Source: Sporosarcina sp. HYO08 (lineage in GTDB: Bacteria; Bacillota; Bacilli; Bacillales_A; Planococcaceae). From it: a stretch of 64,000 nucleotides of DNA. A program made the translations under genes and the position numbers. The stretch covers positions 1-64,000 of the forward strand of contig NZ_LPUT01000012.1 of assembly GCF_001563475.1 (NCBI RefSeq). The letters are read 5' to 3'. The notes below the pieces were generated by a model that saw only the letters and a program-made list of their open reading frames with translations, was not told the origin of the DNA and searched no databases. Shown here in pieces: positions 54,296 through 61,671 of this stretch (positions are counted from its first letter, which is position 1; each line of letters opens with the position of its first letter).

Positions 54296-55453
54296 ATGAA
54301 ACGTACTGCGTATATCTACGATGAAAGCTATTTTTGGCATAATACAGGGCATGGAGCTCTATTTATTCCTGCTGGGGGATATGTGGAGCCGGATAGTTAT
54401 GTCGAGAGCCCGGAATCAAAAAGAAGGGTGAAAAATCTCTTAGATAGATGTGGGTTAATTAAAGAGCTAGACGTAATCAATCCGAGGCATGCAAGTAAGG
54501 AGGAAATTGGATACTACCATACGCCTGAATATATTAATAAAATTAAAAGTTTGAGTGATAGTGGGGGCGGGGATGCAGGTGATTCTTACACCCCGTTCGG
54601 CAAAGGGTCTTACGAAATAGCATCACTTTCAGCAGGTGGAGCTATCACCGGAGTTGATGTTGTAATGGAAGGACGGGTGAAAAATGCTTATGTAATGTCA
54701 AGACCCGCAGGTCATCATGCAGAGGCGGATTGCGGTAGGGGCTTTTGTATCTTTAATAATGTTGTTATCGCGGCAGAACATGCAAGAAAAAAGTATGGAA
54801 TTAATAGAATAATGATTTTAGATTGGGATGTGCATCATGGTAATGGAACTGAAAGCGCATTCTATAATGATCCAAATACATTATTTGTTTCACTTCATCA
54901 AGAGTATAATTTTCCATCTGACAGAGGATTTGCGGAGCATATTGGAGAAGAAGCGGGAATTGGATATAACGTAAATATCCCCCTTCACCCTGGTACGTCT
55001 AATGCTGGTTATATTTATGCTTTTGAAAAGTTAATAGTCCCTATAGCCAATCGATTTAAGCCAGAATTAATTATTGTCTCGGCAGGCCAAGATGCTAGCA
55101 TATATGATCCACTATCTAGGATGATGGTGACAACAAAAGGTTATAAAGAAATGACGGAAATAGTTAAGGGGATAGCAAACCGACATTGTAATGGAAAATT
55201 AGTATTTTGTCATGAGGGTGGCTATAGCACTGCTTATGTTCCTTTCTGCACACTAAGTATTATTGAGTCTTTAAGTGAAATTGATTCAGGTGTAGAGGAT
55301 CCCTTTGGTATATTCCATGCTAATATGCCTGTTATAGATAGACTCATGGATCATCAAAAAGAAAGCGTAGATAAAGTAGTTGAACTACTTTCACCTTATT
55401 GGAATCTAGATAAGGAAATAGGTAAAGCGGATGTCCTTTCGAATGTTAGGTAA
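54296..55453 (+). CDS. Histone-deacetylase-superfamily amidohydrolase
   Basis: 385-residue zinc amidohydrolase of the HDAC/acetylpolyamine amidohydrolase/acetoin-utilisation superfamily. RPAGHHAEADCGRGFCIFNN near residue 140 holds the active-site His pair, MILDWDVHHGNGTESAFYND near 177 gives zinc ligands, SAGQDASIYDPLSRMMVT near 262 supplies the third ligand, and CHEGGYSTAYVPFC near 305 has the catalytic-Tyr region. ATG at 54296 follows AAGAAGGGATTTTTT; the upstream frame is unsupported. In this operon it may deacylate an N-acyl amine or omega-amino acid, feeding GabT. Confidence 0.88.
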   Translation: MKRTAYIYDESYFWHNTGHGALFIPAGGYVEPDSYVESPESKRRVKNLLDRCGLIKELDVINPRHASKEEIGYYHTPEYINKIKSLSDSGGGDAGDSYTPFGKGSYEIASLSAGGAITGVDVVMEGRVKNAYVMSRPAGHHAEADCGRGFCIFNNVVIAAEHARKKYGINRIMILDWDVHHGNGTESAFYNDPNTLFVSLHQEYNFPSDRGFAEHIGEEAGIGYNVNIPLHPGTSNAGYIYAFEKLIVPIANRFKPELIIVSAGQDASIYDPLSRMMVTTKGYKEMTEIVKGIANRHCNGKLVFCHEGGYSTAYVPFCTLSIIESLSEIDSGVEDPFGIFHANMPVIDRLMDHQKESVDKVVELLSPYWNLDKEIGKADVLSNVR

Positions 55454-55771
55454 TTATGAAAATGAGATCCGCAATCGATCTTACGATAGTCGAATAAGGT
55501 TGTGGGGTGTTTACAGGGGGTAAGGGGAACAAATAAATACTAATTTAAAACTACAGTCTATTTGGTTTATCAAAAGTTCGCTACGCTAATTGTTATACCC
55601 ACAATAGCCGCCCAAGGGCTATGCTAAACATAAAAGTCAGATCGAGGGTAAAACTTGTCACGTCAATATTTAGGGATTTCGGTGTCGTATGACAACCCGC
55701 TTTAATCCTAGAATATCTGGGGTGGCAAGTTTTTATTTGACAATCCGCAATTGAAGGGGGAGATCTTAAAG
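55454..55771. promoter_or_regulatory. Leader of the APC permease gene with long-range stem
   Basis: No gene seen. AAAACTTGTCAC (about 55650-55661) can pair with GGTGGCAAGTTTTT (about 55720-55733), and TATTTG follows, so the leader can end in a terminator-like hairpin enclosing about 60 bases. TTGACAATCC follows. An attenuator or simply the terminator of the preceding gene are both possible. Confidence 0.4.
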
Positions 55772-57193
55772 ATGGGAATGGATCAGAAATCGAATCAGGG
55801 TAATCAAACAGTAGAAGAATTTGGATATAAGCAAGAGTTGAGCCGTTCACTTTCATTTTGGGATTTACTAGTTTACGGGTTGTGCTTAATGGTACCGATT
55901 GCCCCATTTGCTATCTATGGATATGTGGCGCATGCTTCCAATGGAATGGTTGCACTTGCTTATCTAATTGGTATGGTTGGTATGATTTTCACCGCACTCA
56001 GTTATGCCAGGATGTCAGAGGCGTTCCCGATTGCAGGCTCTGTTTATTCCTATGCACAGCGTGGAATAAATGAATTTGTTGGATTTTTTGCAGGTTGGAT
56101 TTTTTTGCTGGATTATATTTTTGTACCAACGTTAATTTACTTAGTTGCAGCTGCTGCAATGAGTAGTATTTTACCGGGAGTACCAATGGTAGTTTGGATA
56201 ATTCTCTTTATCGGTATTACTACGGTACTAAATATATTCGGTGTGAAAATTACAACTGCGGCACTTAAGATTATTTTGTTTCTGTCAATTGCAGTGCTAC
56301 TAACCTTCATAGCATTTGGTATTATTGCTATTATGAATGGGATAAATGGTGCTGAATTCTCCTTTAAACCAATTTACAACCCGGAGTTCTTTAGTATTGG
56401 ACTTGTCATGTCTGCAGTATCGATAGCTGTATTAAGCTTCTTAGGGTTTGATGCTGTTTCAACACTTGCCGAAGAGTCAAAAGGCGACAGGAAAGCAATT
56501 GGAAAGGCTATTATTATCTCTTTGATTGTGATCGGTATATTATTTGTTGTGCAAACATGGATTGCTTCACTCATAGTACCAGACTTTAACTCTTTTACAG
56601 ATCTTGATACTGCATTTTATGCGGTTGCTGAAATAGTGGGTGGACCATGGTTGAAATGGGTCGCTGCATTGGTTGTTGCAATTGCTTTCGGGGTTGCGGA
56701 CGCATTGATTTTCCAAGCTGCTATATCTAGACTTTTGTACAGCATGGCAAGGGATAAGAAGCTGCCTGCAGTATTTGCGAAAGTACATCCAAAATATCAA
56801 ACACCTTATACAAGTACGATTATTGTAGCCATTATTTCATTAATCGTTGCGACACTATTTACATCACAAATGGACAATCTAACTGCGATTGTTAACTTTG
56901 GAGCATTAACGGGATTCATGTTATTACACTTATCTGTCATTAATTATTTCATGCGGCAAAGAAAAAGTAATGATTATATGAATCACTTGGTTTTTCCGAT
57001 TATTGGATTGATTATCATCGGATATGTATGGATTAGTTTGGCACCTTTAGCTAAAATCATAGGTGGTATTTGGATCGCTATTGGCGCGATCTATATGATC
57101 TATTTGAAAATGAAAAATAAAGAGGCATTTTTATCCAGTTCCAAACCTGAAACACAGAAAAACTTCGGAGAGCTAAAAATTGACAACGACTAA
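55772..57193 (+). CDS. APC family amino acid/amine permease
   Basis: 473-residue membrane protein with 12 helices. LSFWDLLVYGLCLMVPIAPF near residue 24 corresponds to the APC first-helix motif, FPIAGSVYSYAQRGINEFVG near 88 to the second, and SFLGFDAVSTLAEESKGDRK near 230 to the conserved loop. Resembles putrescine/GABA-type permeases of the APC superfamily. ATG at 55772 lies 10 bases after GGGGGAG. Last gene of the island, probably importing an amine or amino acid related to the pathway. Confidence 0.87.
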   Translation: MGMDQKSNQGNQTVEEFGYKQELSRSLSFWDLLVYGLCLMVPIAPFAIYGYVAHASNGMVALAYLIGMVGMIFTALSYARMSEAFPIAGSVYSYAQRGINEFVGFFAGWIFLLDYIFVPTLIYLVAAAAMSSILPGVPMVVWIILFIGITTVLNIFGVKITTAALKIILFLSIAVLLTFIAFGIIAIMNGINGAEFSFKPIYNPEFFSIGLVMSAVSIAVLSFLGFDAVSTLAEESKGDRKAIGKAIIISLIVIGILFVVQTWIASLIVPDFNSFTDLDTAFYAVAEIVGGPWLKWVAALVVAIAFGVADALIFQAAISRLLYSMARDKKLPAVFAKVHPKYQTPYTSTIIVAIISLIVATLFTSQMDNLTAIVNFGALTGFMLLHLSVINYFMRQRKSNDYMNHLVFPIIGLIIIGYVWISLAPLAKIIGGIWIAIGAIYMIYLKMKNKEAFLSSSKPETQKNFGELKIDND

Positions 57194-57244
57194 TATTTGG
57201 AGTAAATGTATGATGTAGATTATTATACATCTGATTAAATAATT

Positions 57245-57290
57245 GAAAGCTAGGACGTTAGACACTATAGTGTCTAACGTCCTAGCTTTC
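57245..57290. repeat. 46-bp perfect palindrome without loop
   Basis: The two halves 57245-57267 and 57268-57290 are exact reverse complements; the centre is GACACTATAGTGTC. It lies 50 bp after the permease stop, without a proper T-run, and 17 bp before the truncated YeiH-type gene. It may be a terminator in both directions or two mobile-element ends fused at the island border. Confidence 0.9.
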
Positions 57291-57307
57291 GGCTTAAAGG
57301 TAAACAG

Positions 57308-57583
57308 ATGAATAAACAGAAGGGCGGGTTGCCAATCTCATGGTTCATCTTTGGCTTTTGGGCAATGGGCGCGTTAAACACAACCGGCATCGTTTCAGAA
57401 AACTCCGCAACTCAAATCGTCTCACTTTCTCATTTACTCATGGCAATGGCGATGGCGGGGCTCGCCCTAAACGTCAATATGGTTGCTTTTAGAAAAGCGG
57501 GGATGAAGCCTTTCACAGCCTGCTTGGGCGGAACGCTCGTTTTAATTGGCGTTTGTTATACGGCTATACAATTATTTCTTTGA
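57308..57583 (+). pseudogene. C-terminal fragment of a YeiH-type (UPF0324) transporter
   Basis: 91 residues with three helices that match the end of YeiH/Cons_hypoth698 putative sulfate exporters (PISWFIFGFWAMGALNTTGI, then LSHLLMAMAMAGLALNVNMV). Full-length members have about 330-350 residues, so three quarters are missing. An ATG happens to lie at the broken edge, and the frame stays open upstream to the palindrome (LKGKQ before the Met). Most likely a truncated gene cut at the border of the inserted block. Confidence 0.75.
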
Positions 57584-57593
57584 ATAAAAACCA

Positions 57594-57638
57594 AAAATAG
57601 GTGCGGCAAAACGACTATTTTGCTGCACCTGTTTTTAG
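57594..57638. terminator. Bidirectional terminator
   Basis: AGGTGCGGCAAAA and TTTTGCTGCACCT form a stem with A-run and T-run ends, between the YeiH fragment and the convergent DUF2187 gene. Confidence 0.8.
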
Positions 57639-57656
57639 TTGGGATCTTCTTATCTA

Positions 57657-57878
57657 TCAAACAACCGAATAATTCTTGTGCGAGACAACTGTAAGATTGG
57701 AAGCTGCTTGAATTAAATCTGCATCCTTCGGTGAAATTTCAACAATGACAGAGTTCTCCAATATTTTCACGATTGTTCCGTTTACTTCGTGGTCATTGCG
57801 AATAAATGAAATCTTTTCATCAATCTCTCGTTCCGCAACAAAATCGCAAACTTCCTTCGTTCTACGTGGAAATGACAA
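57657..57878 (-). CDS. DUF2187 family protein (YkvS-like)
   Basis: 73-residue KOW-like beta-strand protein of the DUF2187 family: EIDEKISFIRNDHEVNGTIV, KILENSVIVEISPKDADLIQ and the closing NLTVVSHKNYSVV. I chose TTG at 57878 because GAGGGGG lies 7 bases upstream; an in-frame ATG at 57905 would add nine residues with a weaker site. Function unknown. Its 3' end is duplicated in decayed form at 41110-41218. Confidence 0.75.
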   Translation of the reverse strand: MSFPRRTKEVCDFVAEREIDEKISFIRNDHEVNGTIVKILENSVIVEISPKDADLIQAASNLTVVSHKNYSVV

Positions 57879-57992
57879 ACCAAAAACCCCCTCATTTCTT
57901 TTCATCTCTCAAAATAAAAAGAAGCTCAGGCGTGTATCCTAAGCAATCTGAAATCCAAGTAATTCGATCGATGAATACTAATAGTATAACAT

Positions 57993-58014
57993 ATTTTGAA
58001 TGTTTATTCAAAAT
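57993..58014. promoter_or_regulatory. Operator-like dyad upstream of the DUF2187 gene
   Basis: ATTTTGAAT and ATTCAAAAT are perfect 9-bp inverted arms around GTTT, in an AT-rich promoter region of the leftward gene. It may be a repressor site. The binding protein is unknown. Confidence 0.4.
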
Positions 58015-58038
58015 GGCGTATGGAAGGGGAGTTGGACA

Positions 58039-58095
58039 GAAAAAATGCATTGATTCGAAGCGATATGTTGGCTTCGAATCAATGCATTTTCAAAA
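58039..58095 (-). terminator. Terminator after gabP
   Basis: AAAATGCATTGATTCGAAGC and GCTTCGAATCAATGCATTTT form a 20-bp perfect stem; on the minus strand it is followed by TTTTTTC. Confidence 0.85.
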
Positions 58096-58110
58096 TTCTA
58101 TTGTTATGAT

Positions 58111-59517
58111 TTACCGAATCGTACGAGTAGCCTGTGCAATACTTTTCTTCACTGGATCGTTGTGAGTTTTCTTCCGCGCAAACAAGAAATATGAAGAAAT
58201 CGTAATTGTCGCAATCAGTAAGGTGAGAACCGCTTGCACGCGCAATGATTCAATGATAAGCATGGCGACATAGATCGTCGAAATACTAATGATTGTAAAA
58301 TAAGTTAAATACGGAAATAACCACATTTTAATTTGAAGTGCTTCTGGGTTTTCCTTTTCAAATTTTCTGCGCATCCGTAAATGTGAAAAGGCGATAACGA
58401 GATAGACTAATAAAGCCACTGCCCCAGATGAGTTGACTAAAAATAGGAAGATTTTATCAGGCGAAACATAGCTGAAAATCACCGCGATATACGAGAACAC
58501 CGTACTAAACAGAATCGCTCTTACGGGAACACCTTTTTTGCTGAGCTTTAAAAACGCTTTTGGCGCATCGCCTTTTTTGGCCATTCCGAACAGCATTCTG
58601 GAGTTCGCGTAAAGTGCTGAGTTCAAGCAGGAAAGCACAGCTGTTAACACGACAAAATTCATAATTTGTGCAGCTGCTGGAATTCCAATATGATCTAGCA
58701 CCGCGACAAATGGACTCACAAGAATATTAGTAGAATTCCATGGCAACAATGTAACGACAATTGCGATAGAACCGATGTAGAAGATAAGGATTCGCCAAAT
58801 TACACTGTTTGTTGCAATACGAACGGCTTTTCCAGGGTGATCTGATTCACCAGCAGCAATCGCGACGATTTCAGTCCCCATGAATGAAAAGATTACTACT
58901 GTTATGCCTAGCAGGACGGAACTGATTCCAGTTGGCATGAATCCACCATTACCTATAAGGTTAACGGTTCCTGGAGCCCCCACGCCTGGATACCATCCGA
59001 AAATAACACAAAGGCCAAGAACAAGAAACAAACCAATACTAACGACCTTAATAAGTGAAAACCAATATTCAAATTCCCCAAAGGACTTAACTGAAAAAAG
59101 ATTCGTGAGTGTTAGCAACACGGTTAAAATGAGTGCCATAAGCCAAAGAGGAAAATCGGGAATCCAATATTGCATGATCGCAGCACCTGCAATTGCTTCA
59201 ATTGCAATGACAACGACCCAAAAAAACCAATAGAGCCAACCGATCGTAAATCCTGCCCACGGCCCAATTGCTTCATTTGCATATGTAGCAAACGATCCGC
59301 TTGTCGGATAAGCGGCTGCCATTTCACCGAGCATTCTCATGACTAAAACAACAAGCGTCCCCGCAAGTGCATACGACACAATAGCGCCGGGTCCCGATGA
59401 GTTAATAACTGCACCGCTGCCGATGAATAATCCAGCGCCGATAACACCGGCAATTGAGATCATACTAATGTGACGAATTTTCAAATCTGGATTTAACTGT
59501 CCTTGTTCTGTCGACAT
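58111..59517 (-). CDS. gabP: GABA permease GabP
   Basis: 468-residue 12-helix permease of the amino acid transporter (AAT) branch of APC. It closely follows B. subtilis GabP: ISMISIAGVIGAGLFIGSGA near residue 17, GPWAGFTIGWLYWFFWVVVI near 85, IFSFMGTEIVAIAAGESDHP near 209 and PEALQIKMWLFPYLTYFTII near 388. Proton-coupled import of GABA and related amino acids. It is the functional companion of gabT/gabD 14 kb away. A cre-like CcpA site lies about 65 bases upstream of its start. Confidence 0.92.
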   Translation of the reverse strand: MSTEQGQLNPDLKIRHISMISIAGVIGAGLFIGSGAVINSSGPGAIVSYALAGTLVVLVMRMLGEMAAAYPTSGSFATYANEAIGPWAGFTIGWLYWFFWVVVIAIEAIAGAAIMQYWIPDFPLWLMALILTVLLTLTNLFSVKSFGEFEYWFSLIKVVSIGLFLVLGLCVIFGWYPGVGAPGTVNLIGNGGFMPTGISSVLLGITVVIFSFMGTEIVAIAAGESDHPGKAVRIATNSVIWRILIFYIGSIAIVVTLLPWNSTNILVSPFVAVLDHIGIPAAAQIMNFVVLTAVLSCLNSALYANSRMLFGMAKKGDAPKAFLKLSKKGVPVRAILFSTVFSYIAVIFSYVSPDKIFLFLVNSSGAVALLVYLVIAFSHLRMRRKFEKENPEALQIKMWLFPYLTYFTIISISTIYVAMLIIESLRVQAVLTLLIATITISSYFLFARKKTHNDPVKKSIAQATRTIR

Positions 59518-59581
59518 ATTGCATCCCCCTATGATTGAAAAACTGTTTTCTTGGCCGCCCTAGTTTACTTGCCTCCTTTGA

Positions 59582-59598
59582 TTGCAAGCGGTTCCAAT
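59582..59598 (-). promoter_or_regulatory. cre-like CcpA site upstream of gabP
   Basis: TTGCAAGCGGTTCCAAT matches the catabolite-responsive consensus WTGNAARCGNWWWCAWW at all but one position. It lies upstream of gabP and suggests glucose repression of GABA uptake. Confidence 0.55.
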
Positions 59599-59939
59599 TT
59601 ACTGTTCTCTGAATATTCCACCACTACGATGTTAATCATACACGATCGTGCTTTTAAACAAATAGACAAATTGTTAAAAAGGTTCTGAAAGAAGTAAACA
59701 AAACGTTAATATTTCGGAAGAAGAAATGAATGAATAAGCTTGGAGGAGAGGAGGTGGATGAACTTTCTTTCCCGTATTGCAGGGATCAGCAGCTTTTGAT
59801 AGTATAAGCTGATTGGACAAACTGTCCTCGTTTCAAAGGGGATCGCGCACATGAAGTCCAATTTATTGGAAGCAATTTTCTAATGTGGTTATTAGGAATG
59901 CTTTAAACAAGTCCGCTAATTAAGACCAAGAGGTGTCAT
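59599..59939. other. Divergent intergenic region gabP / DUF3311
   Basis: No accepted gene. A 13-codon frame (MNFLSRIAGISSF, 59758-59799) follows an unusually strong GGAGGAGAGGAGGTGG site and may be a leader peptide or a gene relic; nothing else supports it. The promoters of gabP (minus) and of the symporter pair (plus) should lie here. Confidence 0.4.
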
Positions 59940-60140
59940 ATGAGATCAATCAAATTGCTAATCGCTGTTCCTTTTCTCGGATTTTTAGGGTTTTTGCCAT
60001 GGGCGAATCGGATAGAGCCTTATGTGCTCGGCATGCCATTCTTGCTCTTTTGGCTCGTGCTTTGGATGGTTATTTCACCAATCATTTTAATGATCGTTTA
60101 TAAATTGGATCCGGATAATCGAGAAGGGGAAACAGAATGA
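59940..60140 (+). CDS. DUF3311 small membrane protein
   Basis: 66-residue two-helix protein with the family core NRIEPYVLGMPFLLFWLVLW. ATG after AAGAGGTGTCAT. The stop overlaps the start of the following symporter. Same gene pair type as at 52507-54212, and the RIEP motif is shared. Confidence 0.85.
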   Translation: MRSIKLLIAVPFLGFLGFLPWANRIEPYVLGMPFLLFWLVLWMVISPIILMIVYKLDPDNREGETE

Positions 60141-61606
60141 ACATATCGCTGCTGATAGTCGGTTTATTTATGATCTTGGCACTTTTCTTGGGCATTATAT
60201 CTTCAAGGGGAAAAGAAATGAGCATGGAGCAATGGACTGTTGGGGGACGGGGCTTCGGCGCGCTTATTATCTTTTTTCTTATTGCTGGTGAAGTGTATAC
60301 AACCTTCACGTTTTTAGGCGGAAGCGGATGGACATATACAAGGGGAGCGGCGGTTTACTACGTGCCGGCGTATATTTTCCTTGCGTATGTTTTGTCTTAT
60401 TGGTTCGTTCCTAAAATATGGAGATATTGTAAAGAAAACAATTTAATCTCCCAGCCAGATTTCTTTGTTGCTAAATATAAAAGCACAGCATTAGGTATTT
60501 TAGTTGCCGTTGTCGGCTGTGTTGCTATGGTGCCATACATTGTTATTCAATTTAAGGGGCTTGGGATTATTGTTTCGTCTGCCTCTTATGGTTCGATTTC
60601 TCCGACTGTTGCAAGTGTTATCGGTGCAATTGTTGTAGCGACCTATGTAATGATTTCTGGCATTCATGGTTCTGCGTGGACCGCGATTATTAAAGACTTT
60701 ATGATATTAATTGTCGTCATTTTCTTAGGTATTTATATTCCATTTCATTATTATGGCGGTATTCAGCCAATGTTTCAGGCTGTTGAAATGGTGAAGCCCG
60801 AATTACTAATATTATCGGATGCTGGATTAAGTCCTTCTTGGTTCATCTCTACGGTTATTTTTACCGCGATCGGTTTTTACATTATGCCAACGTCATTCAT
60901 GGTTATTTTGTCCGCTAATGGTGAGAAGAACTTGAGGAAAAATGCGATTACGCTGCCGCTCTATACGATTCTATTGTTGTTCATCTTCTTTGTTGGGTTT
61001 TCCGCCATCACAATTATTCCTGAATTGGGCGCCGCACAAGGAGATATGGCATTGTTAACATTAGCCATAAAAACATTTGATCCCTGGGTGATCGGCATTA
61101 TCGGTGCCGCAGGTTTGCTGACGGCACTAGTGCCTTGTTCTGTTATGCTCATGTCCATTGCAGCGGGGTTAACACAAAACGTATACAAAGTAATTGTGCC
61201 AAATGCGTCGGACAAACAATTGCTTCTTGTTTCAAAGTTGCTTATTGTAGTTCTTTCAATGATTGCACTTTATTTTACAATTACAGGCGGAGAGGCCATG
61301 GCCATGCTAAACATTATGGCCTATAGCTTAATCGTTCAATTAGCGCCAACCCTTTTCTTTAGTCTGATGAAAAACAATTTTATTACGAAAGAAGGGGCTT
61401 TTGCAGGGATCATTACAGGTGTAATTGTAGTTCTTTTCATGACGATCAATGGATTAGGAATTGGAGACTTGTTGCCGACTGCGCCGCAGTGGATACAAGA
61501 CATTAATGCTTCATTTATCGCGTTAATCGTAAATATTGTACTTATGCTTGTGACAAGTGTTGTGGCGAGGATGTTTATTTCTTTTAAACAGCCAGGAGTA
61601 GAATGA
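60137..61606 (+). CDS. Sodium:solute symporter (SSS family)
   Basis: 489-residue membrane protein with about 13 helices. MSMEQWTVGGRGFGALIIFF near residue 30 and GSGWTYTRGAAVYYVPAYIF near 63 are typical N-terminal SSS segments; TALVPCSVMLMSIAAGLTQN near 332 is the Na+-site helix. ATG overlaps the DUF3311 stop. Next to a PucR-type regulator and a semialdehyde dehydrogenase gene, so it probably imports the compound degraded by that dehydrogenase pathway, for example beta-alanine or a related amino acid. Confidence 0.9.
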   Translation: MNISLLIVGLFMILALFLGIISSRGKEMSMEQWTVGGRGFGALIIFFLIAGEVYTTFTFLGGSGWTYTRGAAVYYVPAYIFLAYVLSYWFVPKIWRYCKENNLISQPDFFVAKYKSTALGILVAVVGCVAMVPYIVIQFKGLGIIVSSASYGSISPTVASVIGAIVVATYVMISGIHGSAWTAIIKDFMILIVVIFLGIYIPFHYYGGIQPMFQAVEMVKPELLILSDAGLSPSWFISTVIFTAIGFYIMPTSFMVILSANGEKNLRKNAITLPLYTILLLFIFFVGFSAITIIPELGAAQGDMALLTLAIKTFDPWVIGIIGAAGLLTALVPCSVMLMSIAAGLTQNVYKVIVPNASDKQLLLVSKLLIVVLSMIALYFTITGGEAMAMLNIMAYSLIVQLAPTLFFSLMKNNFITKEGAFAGIITGVIVVLFMTINGLGIGDLLPTAPQWIQDINASFIALIVNIVLMLVTSVVARMFISFKQPGVE

Positions 61607-61619
61607 GAAATCCTTAACA

Positions 61620-61671
61620 AATGAAAAATCACTCTCGGCACTTTAGCCTGAGAGTGATTTTTTATTTTCTT
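61620..61671. terminator. Terminator between the symporter and pucR-like genes
   Basis: AAAATCACTCTC and GAGAGTGATTTTTT form a strong stem with a T-run. The last codons of the convergent regulator gene lie inside it. Confidence 0.8.

Noticed and set aside
57308..57583. Functional small membrane protein gene
   Set aside because: The sequence is the end of a much longer transporter family, and the frame continues upstream without a start to the palindrome; called a pseudogene instead.
59758..59799. 13-codon frame with a very strong ribosome binding site
   Set aside because: Too short to call a gene and shows no run of regulatory codons; mentioned only in the intergenic entry.
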